Below, piece after piece: positions 1 to 6,094 of a stretch of 14,798 nucleotides of DNA (positions are counted from its first letter, which is position 1; every line of letters begins with the position of its first letter). Below the pieces are notes generated by a model. The model was not told the DNA's origin. It worked only from the letters and a program-made list of their open reading frames with translations, and searched no databases. A program made the position numbers and the translations under genes. Location of the stretch: positions 1-14,798 of the forward strand of contig JBMOIL010000054.1 in assembly GCA_049317345.1 (NCBI GenBank), read 5' to 3'. The DNA is from Mxb001 sp049317345. Its GTDB lineage: Bacteria; Actinomycetota; Actinomycetes; S36-B12.

Positions 1-465
1 TGGGACTTCGATGCGGATGCTCCGGTCTACACCGCGCCCACCGGCCAGGGTGCCTTCGATCCTGATGCCGTCGTGATGCCTGACGGCAGCGTGCGGGCCT
101 GGTGGTCACAGGGCACATCGGCGGACAACGCGCGGGTCACCGCCGGTCGGGTGACGGTGACGCCGAGCCCCGATCCCGATCCGGTCCCCGTGGCACCGAG
201 CAAGCCCACGGTCAAGGTGGGCAAGGCCGGCATCGCGGTGACCTGGACCTATGCGGCCGGGGCCCCGGCTCCCGATGGCTTCATCGTTGAGGTCAAGGCC
301 GGGAGCACCTGGAAGGAGGTCGCTCGCACCGAGCGCACGTCTAGCTCGGTGACATGGGCCAAGGTGGGTGCCAAGAAGGGCATGTCCTTTGGCGTGCGGG
401 TGGTCGCCGTCATCGACGACGCATCAGCCACGTCTTCGACCACGCGGGCGACCCGTCCCCGCTGA
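1..465 (+). CDS. C-terminal part of a secreted-type protein with a fibronectin type III-like domain (5' truncated)
   Basis: The reading frame is open from base 1 and ends at TGA 463-465, so the start lies outside the window; 154 residues are visible. The first ~50 residues include a DPDAVVMPDGSVRAWWS stretch that resembles a repeat blade of sialidase-like or other beta-propeller proteins (weak inference). A Pro/Asp-rich linker follows (about residues 55-69), then a ~85-residue beta-sandwich pattern with VTWTY, FIVEVKAG and GVRVVAV strands, typical of an FN3 domain, ending at the C-terminus. Such linker-FN3 ends are common in actinobacterial extracellular enzymes and adhesins. The frame also contains an internal GTG-ATG (73-78), but coding clearly continues upstream of it. 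The catalytic or binding part is missing, so function cannot be given. Confidence 0.75.
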   Translation, partial: WDFDADAPVYTAPTGQGAFDPDAVVMPDGSVRAWWSQGTSADNARVTAGRVTVTPSPDPDPVPVAPSKPTVKVGKAGIAVTWTYAAGAPAPDGFIVEVKAGSTWKEVARTERTSSSVTWAKVGAKKGMSFGVRVVAVIDDASATSSTTRATRPR

Positions 466-470
466 CGCAG

Positions 471-776
471 CTAGTCCTTGACGAAGATGTGCACGAGGTC
501 GAGTGCCTCGCGGATCGGCTCCTCGGTCAGGTGCGGTGCGATGCGCTCGCGGAAGCGCACGAAGATCGAGTCGTCCACCGCGACCTCGGCTTCGACGTCG
601 CTCTCGAAGATCCCGATGCCGCGGATGACTCCGCCATCGCGATCGCCCGTGACGAGGATGAGGTCCTCCGAGGGGTTCTCGACGCCGAAGGCGTCGGCGA
701 ACTCGATGTAGGCGGCCATGACTTCGTCAAAGGCCTCGGGCTTGACGAACATCGTGTACTCGATGACTGTGCTCAT
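471..776 (-). CDS. Small ABM-like (dimeric alpha/beta barrel) domain protein
   Basis: 101 residues. It starts MSTVIEYTMFVKPEAFDEVM, with a beta-strand, helix, strand order (VIEYTMFV; helix 13-29; DLILVTGD; GVIRGIGIFES) that fits a single dimeric alpha/beta-barrel domain such as antibiotic-biosynthesis-monooxygenase or stress-response barrel proteins. No catalytic residue can be assigned, so monooxygenase activity is not claimed. The start is supported by a TAGGCT box six bases upstream of the ATG (leaderless mRNA). It converges on the FN3 gene with a 5-base gap and is divergent from the patatin gene, with only 37 bp between the two start codons. It is acidic and has no signal peptide, so it is probably cytoplasmic. 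The fold assignment is by pattern only. Confidence 0.75.
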   Translation of the reverse strand: MSTVIEYTMFVKPEAFDEVMAAYIEFADAFGVENPSEDLILVTGDRDGGVIRGIGIFESDVEAEVAVDDSIFVRFRERIAPHLTEEPIREALDLVHIFVKD

Positions 777-782
777 GGACGC

Positions 783-788
783 AGCCTA
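783..788 (-). promoter_or_regulatory. -10 box TAGGCT of the ABM-like gene
   Basis: On the minus strand TAGGCT is followed by six bases (gcgtcc) and then the ATG at 776, the geometry of a leaderless mRNA. No convincing -35 is visible. Confidence 0.65.
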
Positions 789-801
789 GGGGGCGGCCGA
801 C

Positions 802-807
802 TAGGGT
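802..807 (+). promoter_or_regulatory. -10 box TAGGGT of the patatin gene
   Basis: TAGGGT, then six bases (gacgcc), then the GTG at 814. Leaderless geometry; it supports the GTG start over the in-frame ATG at 841. Confidence 0.65.
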
Positions 808-813
808 GACGCC

Positions 814-1728
814 GTGGTCCAGATCGCACTTCCGCGCAGCATGGACGCGCGCTACGGCAGGGGGATCGAGCGCGGTCTCGTGCTCGGTGGCGGTGGCATC
901 TGGTTCGTCGCATGGCAGACCGGCTACCTGCGTCGCCTCGAAGAACTGGGCTTGCAGCTGGGACTCGCGGATCGGCTCGTGGGCACCTCGGCGGGCTCGA
1001 TCGTGGCGAGCATCCTCGCGGGCGAGAAGCTCGCCGGCTTCGGGCGCACCGTCGACCTGCTCACCCGCGCACCCGGCCTGCTCGCGCGCATGGCCGCCTC
1101 GGGTCCATTGGAGCCGAGCTGCGAGCGCGCCCTCGACTCCTTCCGCGACGCGCGCGACTGCCAGCCGCAGACCCTGCGCGAAATCGGCTTCGCTGCTCTT
1201 GCCGCCCGCACCCCGACCGCCGAGGTGACGGCACGCAACTTCAGCGTCATCCTGCGCATGCGCCGCTGGCCTTCGTCGCGGCTGCACATCACCTGCGTCG
1301 ACGCCTTCACCGGCGAGCGCATCGTCGTCACCCGGTCCGCGGCCGTGCCACTCGCGCGCGCTGCAGCAGCGAGCAGTGCCGTGCCCGGGATCTTCGCCCC
1401 GCAGCCGATCCAGGACCGCAAGTGCATGGACGGCGGCGTCGCCGGCACGGGAGTCCACCTCGATCTCGTCGCGGGCGCCCGCCGCGCGCTCGTCATCTCC
1501 CTCGTCGACGGCTCCGAACCCGACCTCGCGTGGGGGACGATGACGCCCGAGTCGATCCGGCAGGAGTTCGCGGACCTGCAGGCGAGTGGCACCGAAGCCC
1601 TGCGCATCGTGCCGCGCACGCAGGTGCCGGAAGACGTGATGGACCCTCGCCTGGCCGTGCACGCGGTGCAGGAGGGCGTGGCGCAGGCCGACGACGACAT
1701 CACGCTGCTGCGCGACTTCTGGGTCTAG
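814..1728 (+). CDS. Patatin-like phospholipase / serine acyl hydrolase
   Basis: 304 residues with the patatin (PF01734) signatures: glycine-rich oxyanion loop GLVLGGGGIW (21-30), nucleophile elbow GTSAG with Ser59 (57-61), and the catalytic Asp206 in MDGGVA. Ser59 and Asp206 form the family's Ser-Asp dyad, so the protein should be an active lipid acyl hydrolase; the substrate is unknown. There is no signal peptide and no added cNMP-binding or membrane domain, so it is a soluble, single-domain bacterial type. Start GTG 814 is favoured by a TAGGGT box six bases upstream; the ribosome would bind a leaderless message. It converges on the methyltransferase gene (8-base gap) and is divergent from the ABM-like gene. 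Confidence 0.9.
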   Translation: MVQIALPRSMDARYGRGIERGLVLGGGGIWFVAWQTGYLRRLEELGLQLGLADRLVGTSAGSIVASILAGEKLAGFGRTVDLLTRAPGLLARMAASGPLEPSCERALDSFRDARDCQPQTLREIGFAALAARTPTAEVTARNFSVILRMRRWPSSRLHITCVDAFTGERIVVTRSAAVPLARAAAASSAVPGIFAPQPIQDRKCMDGGVAGTGVHLDLVAGARRALVISLVDGSEPDLAWGTMTPESIRQEFADLQASGTEALRIVPRTQVPEDVMDPRLAVHAVQEGVAQADDDITLLRDFWV

Positions 1729-1736
1729 CGGTCAGG

Positions 1737-2363
1737 TCACCTTTGGCGGCGCGCGAGCGTCCAGAGGTACTGCTGTGCGTCGCCGTCAGGGCGCACGTGA
1801 TCCACGACGACCCTCTCGCTGCGAGTGAAGTCGCCTCCGAGTAGCGCGTCGATGCCGGTGTCGTCGTAGCGGCGGACGGGCAGCCCCGCGCACATCTGCG
1901 GGCCCTCGGGCCCGAAGACGCCGAGCACGAGCCATGAGCCCGCGTGCGTGCCGGCGAGCATCGTGCGGCGGTACGCCGCGACATCGGCTTCGTCGAGGAG
2001 GAAGTGCAACACCGCACGGTCGTGCCAGATGTCGTAGGTGCGTGGTGGTTGCCAGGTGAGCAGGTCGGCGACGATCCAGTCGACGTCGCGCGCACGATCT
2101 CCCAGGCGATCGCGGGCGACCTGCAGGCCGACGGGGGAGTGGTCCATGCATGTGATGTCGGAGTAGCCCGCGGCCAGAAGGTCATCGACGAGCACGGACG
2201 CGCCCGATCCCACATCCACGATGCTCGAGGCGGCGGGCAGATCCGTGGACTCGATGAGGCGCAACGACATCGTGGCCTGCGACTGGTACCACCCGCGCGT
2301 GGTGTCGCCCGCGGTATACGCCGCATCCCAGTGCGCGGGAGTGGATTCCCCAGGCGTGCTCAC
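1737..2363 (-). CDS. Class I SAM-dependent methyltransferase
   Basis: 208 residues. Motif I is VDVGSGAS (49-56), followed by an acidic strand end with MDHSP (73-77, ribose-binding Asp), VDWIVADLL (94-102) and YDIWHDRAVLHFL (110-122), which together define a Rossmann-type SAM binding fold. The WHDRAVLHFL block resembles the thiopurine/tellurite-resistance-like group of small-molecule methyltransferases; the substrate cannot be read from sequence. The GTG start at 2363 lies six bases after a TAGGGT box. That box overlaps the last codons of the upstream VOC gene, so this gene probably has its own leaderless transcript besides any read-through. The gap to the upstream gene is 4 bases. Confidence 0.9.
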   Translation of the reverse strand: MSTPGESTPAHWDAAYTAGDTTRGWYQSQATMSLRLIESTDLPAASSIVDVGSGASVLVDDLLAAGYSDITCMDHSPVGLQVARDRLGDRARDVDWIVADLLTWQPPRTYDIWHDRAVLHFLLDEADVAAYRRTMLAGTHAGSWLVLGVFGPEGPQMCAGLPVRRYDDTGIDALLGGDFTRSERVVVDHVRPDGDAQQYLWTLARRQR

Positions 2364-2367
2364 GGAG

Positions 2368-3435
2368 TCACCCTAGGGGGATGGGGATGGTCCCAAGGTC
2401 ATGCTCGATCACGTCGCGCTCCTCATCATCAAGCTCGACGGCGAGGCGATAGGAGAGGTTGCGCTGCTCGCGCGCCGCCTCCATGTCTCCGAGTACGGCG
2501 TAAGCGCGCGAGAGGGCCTCGTGCGCCGAAGCGGGCACGAAGTCATCGACCCGATCGGCCTCGGCGATCTCAAGGCAGCGCTGCGCATGGGCCAGTGCAC
2601 GCTCGCCATCCCCGAGGACGGCGTGCACGCGACTGCACTGCCACTCACCGATCGCCCACTGGGTCGCGGCTCCCACGCGTCGCCAATGCCACAGGCTTGC
2701 CTCCGCACTCGCGATCATCGCCTCGTCGTGCTCGGCGACGCGATCCTCGCGGTCGAGGTAGCGCCACGTGCGATGGAAGAGGTCCATCGCTGCCTGGCGC
2801 TCGGTGATCACGTCGATGCCGCGGGCGTCGCTGGTGAGGATGCGCGGGCCGAGCGGGGTGTCGAAGGCGGCGAGCACACGGGGCGACTCTCCCGCCTGCA
2901 CGCTCACCGGGGCGGCGAGGTCCAGGTCGTCGAGGAAGGCGCTCAGGGCTGTCGGGTCCGGGTGGATGGCGATGACGGAGATGAGCCGGGCCGCGCCCGT
3001 GGGCAGTGACGGCGCAGCGCCGTCCCATGCGATGAGGCCCGGGCCCGCGCCGTCGAAGGGCATGCGGCCGTCGTCGCGCACGGTGACGCGCCAGCTGAGG
3101 TCACCGCGGGCGAGTGCCAGGGCAGGACCGGTCTCGTCGCTGGGCACCGGATCATCGACGCGCAGGATCCATGCCGCCAGGTGGGGATCGGCGTTCTCGG
3201 GCGCCTCGTCGAGGGCAAACCATCGAGCCCGATCCGGTGCGTCCGCAGACGGGTCGATGGCGATCACCTCGAGGTAGGGACCGCCCAGTCCGCTCAGGAG
3301 GTTGTGCGTGCCCATGGCTGCGTGGGCCCCGCCGGCAGACATGGTGACGCCGAGTTCTTCAGCGGCGTACGCCGCACCTGTCTCGAGGTCCGTCGCACGG
3401 ATGACGACGTGATCGAGGGTCGCGGGTCGAGGCAC
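2368..3435 (-). CDS. VOC-superfamily (glyoxalase_3-like) protein fused to a C-terminal helical repeat region
   Basis: 355 residues in two parts. Residues 1-205 match the Glyoxalase_3 (PF13468) pattern: LDHVVIRATDLETG with His9 as likely metal ligand, GTHNLLSGL (42-50), YLEVIAI with Glu56, and a second half ending FDTPLGPRIL. Residues 210-345 are almost all helical with TPR-like pairs: ATQWAIGEWQCSRVHAVLGD followed by GERALAHAQRCLEIAEA, and ASAHEALSRAYAVLGDMEAA followed by REQRNLSYRLAVEL. VOC proteins are normally 120-290 residues without such a tail, so the fusion is unusual. The GTG at 3435 is six bases after a TAGCCT box, so the start is well supported. It could be a metal-dependent enzyme with a partner-binding tail; the substrate is unknown. 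It is followed closely by a methyltransferase gene. Confidence 0.85.
   Translation of the reverse strand: MPRPATLDHVVIRATDLETGAAYAAEELGVTMSAGGAHAAMGTHNLLSGLGGPYLEVIAIDPSADAPDRARWFALDEAPENADPHLAAWILRVDDPVPSDETGPALALARGDLSWRVTVRDDGRMPFDGAGPGLIAWDGAAPSLPTGAARLISVIAIHPDPTALSAFLDDLDLAAPVSVQAGESPRVLAAFDTPLGPRILTSDARGIDVITERQAAMDLFHRTWRYLDREDRVAEHDEAMIASAEASLWHWRRVGAATQWAIGEWQCSRVHAVLGDGERALAHAQRCLEIAEADRVDDFVPASAHEALSRAYAVLGDMEAAREQRNLSYRLAVELDDEERDVIEHDLGTIPIPLG
2370..2375 (-). promoter_or_regulatory. -10 box TAGGGT of the methyltransferase gene, inside the end of the VOC gene
   Basis: Minus-strand TAGGGT, six bases (gactcc), GTG 2363. The box lies in the last codons of the upstream gene, whose stop is at 2368-2370. 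Confidence 0.55.
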
Positions 3436-3441
3436 GTGGGC

Positions 3442-3447
3442 AGGCTA
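3442..3447 (-). promoter_or_regulatory. -10 box TAGCCT of the VOC-repeat gene
   Basis: Minus-strand TAGCCT, six bases (gcccac), GTG 3435. It shares two base pairs with the opposing candidate -10 of the permease gene. Confidence 0.6.
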
Positions 3448-3451
3448 TCGT
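3446..3451 (+). promoter_or_regulatory. Candidate -10 box TATCGT of the TauE/SafE gene
   Basis: TATCGT would start transcription near 3458 and give a leader of about 34 bases that contains the Shine-Dalgarno sequence of the permease gene. Confidence 0.4.
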
Positions 3452-3479
3452 CGGCGCCGGAAGCCACCTTCGCTTCCCA

Positions 3480-3485
3480 GGGAGG
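3480..3485 (+). promoter_or_regulatory. Ribosome binding site of the TauE/SafE gene
   Basis: GGGAGG/GGAGGT six bases before the ATG at 3492; one of the few clear Shine-Dalgarno sites in a window dominated by leaderless starts. Confidence 0.7.
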
Positions 3486-3491
3486 TCGGCG

Positions 3492-4286
3492 ATGCCAGCG
3501 GCAGGGGCGCGCGACGTCGGAGTCGGCGCAGGTGCGGGCGTGGTCTCGGGCCTCTTCGGCGTCGGTGGCGGGCTTGTGCTCGTGCCCTACCTCGTGCTCG
3601 TGCGCGGCTGGGGGCAGAAGCAGGCCCAGGCGACCTCACTGGTCATGGTGGCCATGGCTGCGGCCGCGGGGTTGGTGCAGTACGCCGTAGCGGGCAATGT
3701 GGCCTGGACCGCCGCGGGGGCGGTGCTCGTCGGTGGCCTGATCGGGGCCGTCGCAGGCAGCGCGCTCGTGGCCCGGTTGCACAGCTGGGTGCTGCAGATC
3801 GCCTTCGCGGTCGTCCTCCTCGCGGCCGCACTCAGGATGGTCACCACTCCGGTCTCCGATGCCGGGGCAGTCCCTCCTGAGATCGATCCCGCGATCGTGG
3901 TCGCCTACGTCGTGAGCGGAGTGGCGATGGGGCTGCTCTCCGCACTCTTCGGCATCGGCGGGGGAATCCTCCTCGTGCCCCTCCTCGTCACGGCCTTCGG
4001 CTACGACATCAGGCTGGCGGCAGGCACGTCGCTCGCGGTGATGGGGCCTATCGCCCTCATGGGAGCACTGCGTCAGTCACGACAGGGCACCACAGACTGG
4101 CGCTCGGGCGCGATGCTCGGGCTCGGTGGGATCGTGGGCGGCCTTGTGGGCGCGGCACTGGCGCAGCGGCTTCCGCTCACCGTCCTCACCTGGCTCTTCG
4201 CAGCGCTCCTCATCTTTACGGCGGTGCGTCTGGCTCGAGCAGGCGTGAAGGAACGGCGCACGTCGAGTGATCAACACCACACGTAA
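3492..4286 (+). CDS. TauE/SafE-family (sulfite exporter-like) membrane permease
   Basis: 264 residues, about eight hydrophobic segments. The protein shows the internal duplication of PF01925: GLFGVGGGLVLVPYLV (20-35) and ALFGIGGGILLVPLLV (151-166), each followed by a polar QATSL/AGTSL motif. Members export or import organosulfur or small anionic compounds; the substrate here is not known and no sulfur-metabolism gene is nearby. The start ATG is preceded by GGGAGG at a good distance, so unlike its neighbours it is probably translated from a leadered mRNA. It is divergent from the VOC gene and followed by 198 bases without a gene, with a strong hairpin. Confidence 0.9.
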   Translation: MPAAGARDVGVGAGAGVVSGLFGVGGGLVLVPYLVLVRGWGQKQAQATSLVMVAMAAAAGLVQYAVAGNVAWTAAGAVLVGGLIGAVAGSALVARLHSWVLQIAFAVVLLAAALRMVTTPVSDAGAVPPEIDPAIVVAYVVSGVAMGLLSALFGIGGGILLVPLLVTAFGYDIRLAAGTSLAVMGPIALMGALRQSRQGTTDWRSGAMLGLGGIVGGLVGAALAQRLPLTVLTWLFAALLIFTAVRLARAGVKERRTSSDQHHT

Positions 4287-4402
4287 CTGATGTGGAAGGG
4301 GATTTGGGCCCCGCCGATCACCGGTCAGCGATTGGTCAATGTGCACTGAGGGGGACCCCAAACTTGTCACTTTCGACAGTCGCTTCCGAGGGGGTGAGGG
4401 GT

Positions 4403-4408
4403 TACGGT
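4403..4408 (+). promoter_or_regulatory. Possible -10 box TACGGT in front of the C7-loop hairpin
   Basis: TACGGT is followed by six bases and then the first base of a perfect stem at 4415, the same spacing that places transcript starts elsewhere in the window. No -35 is evident. Speculative. Confidence 0.25.
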
Positions 4409-4414
4409 AGCGGC

Positions 4415-4456
4415 GCGACCCCTCGCAGGATCCCCCCCGAACCGGCGAGGGGTCGC
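4415..4456. terminator. Perfect 12-bp inverted repeat with 18-base loop: bidirectional terminator or small RNA hairpin
   Basis: Arms gcgacccctcgc (4415-4426) and gcgaggggtcgc (4445-4456) pair perfectly. The loop on the plus strand contains seven consecutive cytosines (4432-4438). It sits between convergent genes (permease and PucR regulator), the expected place for a shared terminator. No T-run follows on either strand, which is usual in high-GC actinobacteria. The C-rich loop also recalls the actinobacterial 6C RNA, but only one C-rich hairpin is seen whereas 6C has two. The rest of 4287-4484 has G-rich tracts and a ggtca repeat, and nothing coding. Confidence 0.6.
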
Positions 4457-4484
4457 CCTATGTCCCGGGTCAGGATGTCCGGAC

Positions 4485-5684
4485 TCAGTCGCTGAAGCGG
4501 TGGCGGAGCAATTCCAACTCCACGATCAGTCGAGTGTCTCGATCCTCGAGGTCTAGCCCGAGCAGGTCGGCCACCTTCGCGATGCGGTAGCGGAAGGTGT
4601 TGGGGTGGATGTGCAACTCACGTGCCGCCTCCGATGCGTTGCCCGGATTGCAGAAGTAGGCATTCAGCGTGCGCAGCGCCTCATCGCGATCCTCCGCCTC
4701 AAGCGCCGTGAGTGGTCGAAGAGCGTCGGCCAGCGGCTCGAACTGGCCGTCGAGGATCTCCACGAGGCGCATGAGCGTGATCTGTGAGCGCATCGTGTTG
4801 ACGCTGCCGACCTGCTGCCCTGGTGTCCGCCGCAGATAGGTCACCACCTTGTCGGCATCGGACTTCGACTTGGCGGCGTGGCCCAGCCGAGTGGTCAGGC
4901 GCCCCGCGCCGACGAGCAGACGCCCGTCCGCCGCGGCAATGTCCTGGCCGAAGGCGCGCACGGATTCGTTGACGTCCGTGGGCGAGTCCGGTGAGTAGAA
5001 GGCGACGTAGATGCATTCCGGGCAGTCGATAGCGAGGTGACGAGCGGGCTGGCGCTCGGCGAGCACACGCGCCACCTCGCGCGCCTGCTCCTGCAAGTCC
5101 GCGACGCCGCCGTGCCAGACCGACACCACGCGGAAGGGAGTTGCGGCCGGAATGCCGAGGTACTGCCCGAGAAGGGTCTCGTCCTGATTGCCTTCCAGCA
5201 GCATCCGCGCGAAGCGATCAGCCTCGCGGCGCCTCTGGTCGTCACGCAGCTGGAAGTACAAGCTGGCTTCCTTGGCCGCGTGATCCGCGATGTCCAGGAC
5301 CTCCGGGTGCAAGGGCCCTGCGGACTCGGCGATCCACAGCGACCCGACGTGGACGCCGAGCAGGCGAATCGGTGCCGCGACGCGGCGCGTCTGGACTCCC
5401 GGTATGTCAGGGACCTCGAAGCAGGACGTCCCATCATCGAAGCGCTCCTCCGATGATCGGCGGACGGCTGAAACTCTGTCGTCCGTGGGGAGTTCGCGGC
5501 GCAGGATGATGGATCGACGTACGTCGTCCAGCCCTTGGTTCAGGGTCGAGTAGGCAATGACACCCCACGCACTGTCGTACATGAGCACGGGGCCGCCGGC
5601 CTGCCATGCGACGTGGTTGCAGAAAGCGAAGATGTCGTCGATGGGCGCTGTCGGTGGTGTCAGCGGCTTCGTATGCCTGGCCAT
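4485..5684 (-). CDS. PucR/CdaR-type transcriptional regulator
   Basis: 399 residues. Residues ~13-150 form a sensor-like region (VLMYDSAWGVIAYST, VAAPIRLLGVHVGSLWIAE) that looks GAF-like; 150-290 match the central region of PucR/CdaR regulators (ADRFARMLLEG, FRVVSVWHG, LLVGAGRLTT). The C-terminus has the PucR C-terminal helix-turn-helix (HTH_30, PF13556): LRTLNAYFCNPGNASEAARE, then LHIHPNTFRYRIAKVADLLG (~338-376), then DRDTRLIVELELLR. Family members are usually activators of neighbouring catabolic genes (purines, proline, glycerate, GABA) responding to a small molecule. The gene is divergent from a cupin gene, the likely target. The ATG has GGAGG on the minus strand (5688-5692), with a short spacing of 3 bases. 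Confidence 0.9.
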   Translation of the reverse strand: MARHTKPLTPPTAPIDDIFAFCNHVAWQAGGPVLMYDSAWGVIAYSTLNQGLDDVRRSIILRRELPTDDRVSAVRRSSEERFDDGTSCFEVPDIPGVQTRRVAAPIRLLGVHVGSLWIAESAGPLHPEVLDIADHAAKEASLYFQLRDDQRRREADRFARMLLEGNQDETLLGQYLGIPAATPFRVVSVWHGGVADLQEQAREVARVLAERQPARHLAIDCPECIYVAFYSPDSPTDVNESVRAFGQDIAAADGRLLVGAGRLTTRLGHAAKSKSDADKVVTYLRRTPGQQVGSVNTMRSQITLMRLVEILDGQFEPLADALRPLTALEAEDRDEALRTLNAYFCNPGNASEAARELHIHPNTFRYRIAKVADLLGLDLEDRDTRLIVELELLRHRFSD

Positions 5685-5704
5685 GTCCCTCCCCGGTCAG
5701 GGCA

Positions 5705-5710
5705 AGGGTA
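5705..5710 (-). promoter_or_regulatory. Candidate -10 box TACCCT of the PucR-type gene
   Basis: Minus-strand TACCCT would start transcription near 5698, leaving a 14-base leader that includes the GGGGAGGG ribosome site just before the ATG at 5684. Confidence 0.4.
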
Positions 5711-5721
5711 CGGTGCGGCTT

Positions 5722-5738
5722 CCCGGGAGGCCCCCGGG
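5722..5738. promoter_or_regulatory. CCCGGG-N5-CCCGGG dyad, candidate operator between PucR and cupin genes
   Basis: Two CCCGGG hexamers (5722-5727 and 5733-5738) form an inverted repeat in the 71-bp divergent region. The dyad lies just upstream of the cupin -10 box (5744) where a -35 would be, a suitable place for a regulator to contact RNA polymerase. Binding by the adjacent regulator is inference. Confidence 0.35.
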
Positions 5739-5743
5739 TCGTC

Positions 5744-5749
5744 TAGATT
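5744..5749 (+). promoter_or_regulatory. -10 box TAGATT of the cupin gene
   Basis: TAGATT, six bases (gcctcc), ATG 5756: leaderless geometry with no Shine-Dalgarno sequence. Confidence 0.65.
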
Positions 5750-5755
5750 GCCTCC

Positions 5756-6094
5756 ATGATTCAGTCCTTCCAGGCACGCGATATCTCCACCAAGTGGTCC
5801 GATCTCCCGGGCGAGAAGTCCGTCACCGCAGGGGTGCGTACGGCGATCGCCGAGGTGTGGTCTGACGCCGGCTTCGACGTCGGCGTGTGGGAGCACTCCG
5901 CGGGCACCTCCACCGACTCCTTCGACGACGAGATCTTCGTCGTCATCGAGGGCCGGGGCACGGTGACCGACCAGCATGGCAACGTGATCGAGCTCGCACC
6001 GGGGGTCGTCGGCGTGCTGCATCCGGACGACGTGACCACCTGGGTGATCACCGAGCCTCTGCGCAAGGTCTGGATCGTCCACTCGGAGGACTAG
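5756..6094 (+). CDS. Small cupin-domain protein (cupin_3 / EutQ-ureidoglycine type)
   Basis: 112 residues forming one cupin barrel. FDDEIFVVIEGRGTVTDQHG corresponds to cupin motif 1, GVVGVLHPDDVTTWVITEPLRKVWIVH to motif 2. The closing W-V-x-E-x-x-RKVWIV pattern and the W-E-H-S-A-G-T start are typical of cupin_3 (PF05899) proteins. The usual metal-binding His cluster is reduced (DE in motif 1, H in LHPDD), so a catalytic metal site is uncertain. It is transcribed divergently from the PucR-type regulator and is its obvious candidate target; a role in nitrogen or ureide catabolism would fit both families but is inference. It ends in a 4-base CTAG overlap with the convergent SGNH-like gene. Confidence 0.85.
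   Translation: MIQSFQARDISTKWSDLPGEKSVTAGVRTAIAEVWSDAGFDVGVWEHSAGTSTDSFDDEIFVVIEGRGTVTDQHGNVIELAPGVVGVLHPDDVTTWVITEPLRKVWIVHSED

Noticed and set aside
727..1662. 311-codon open frame on the minus strand
   Set aside because: It is antisense to the patatin gene, whose motifs are complete; the translation is Arg/Ala/His-rich with no domain, as expected from high-GC antisense frames.
4320..4346. Short ggtca direct repeat, considered as a CRISPR or operator repeat
   Set aside because: Two 5-base copies only; no array and no spacers. Too short to support a site.
4292..4495. 67-codon plus-strand frame in the permease-PucR spacer
   Set aside because: Runs through the perfect hairpin, has no ribosome site or leaderless box, and its product has no family resemblance.
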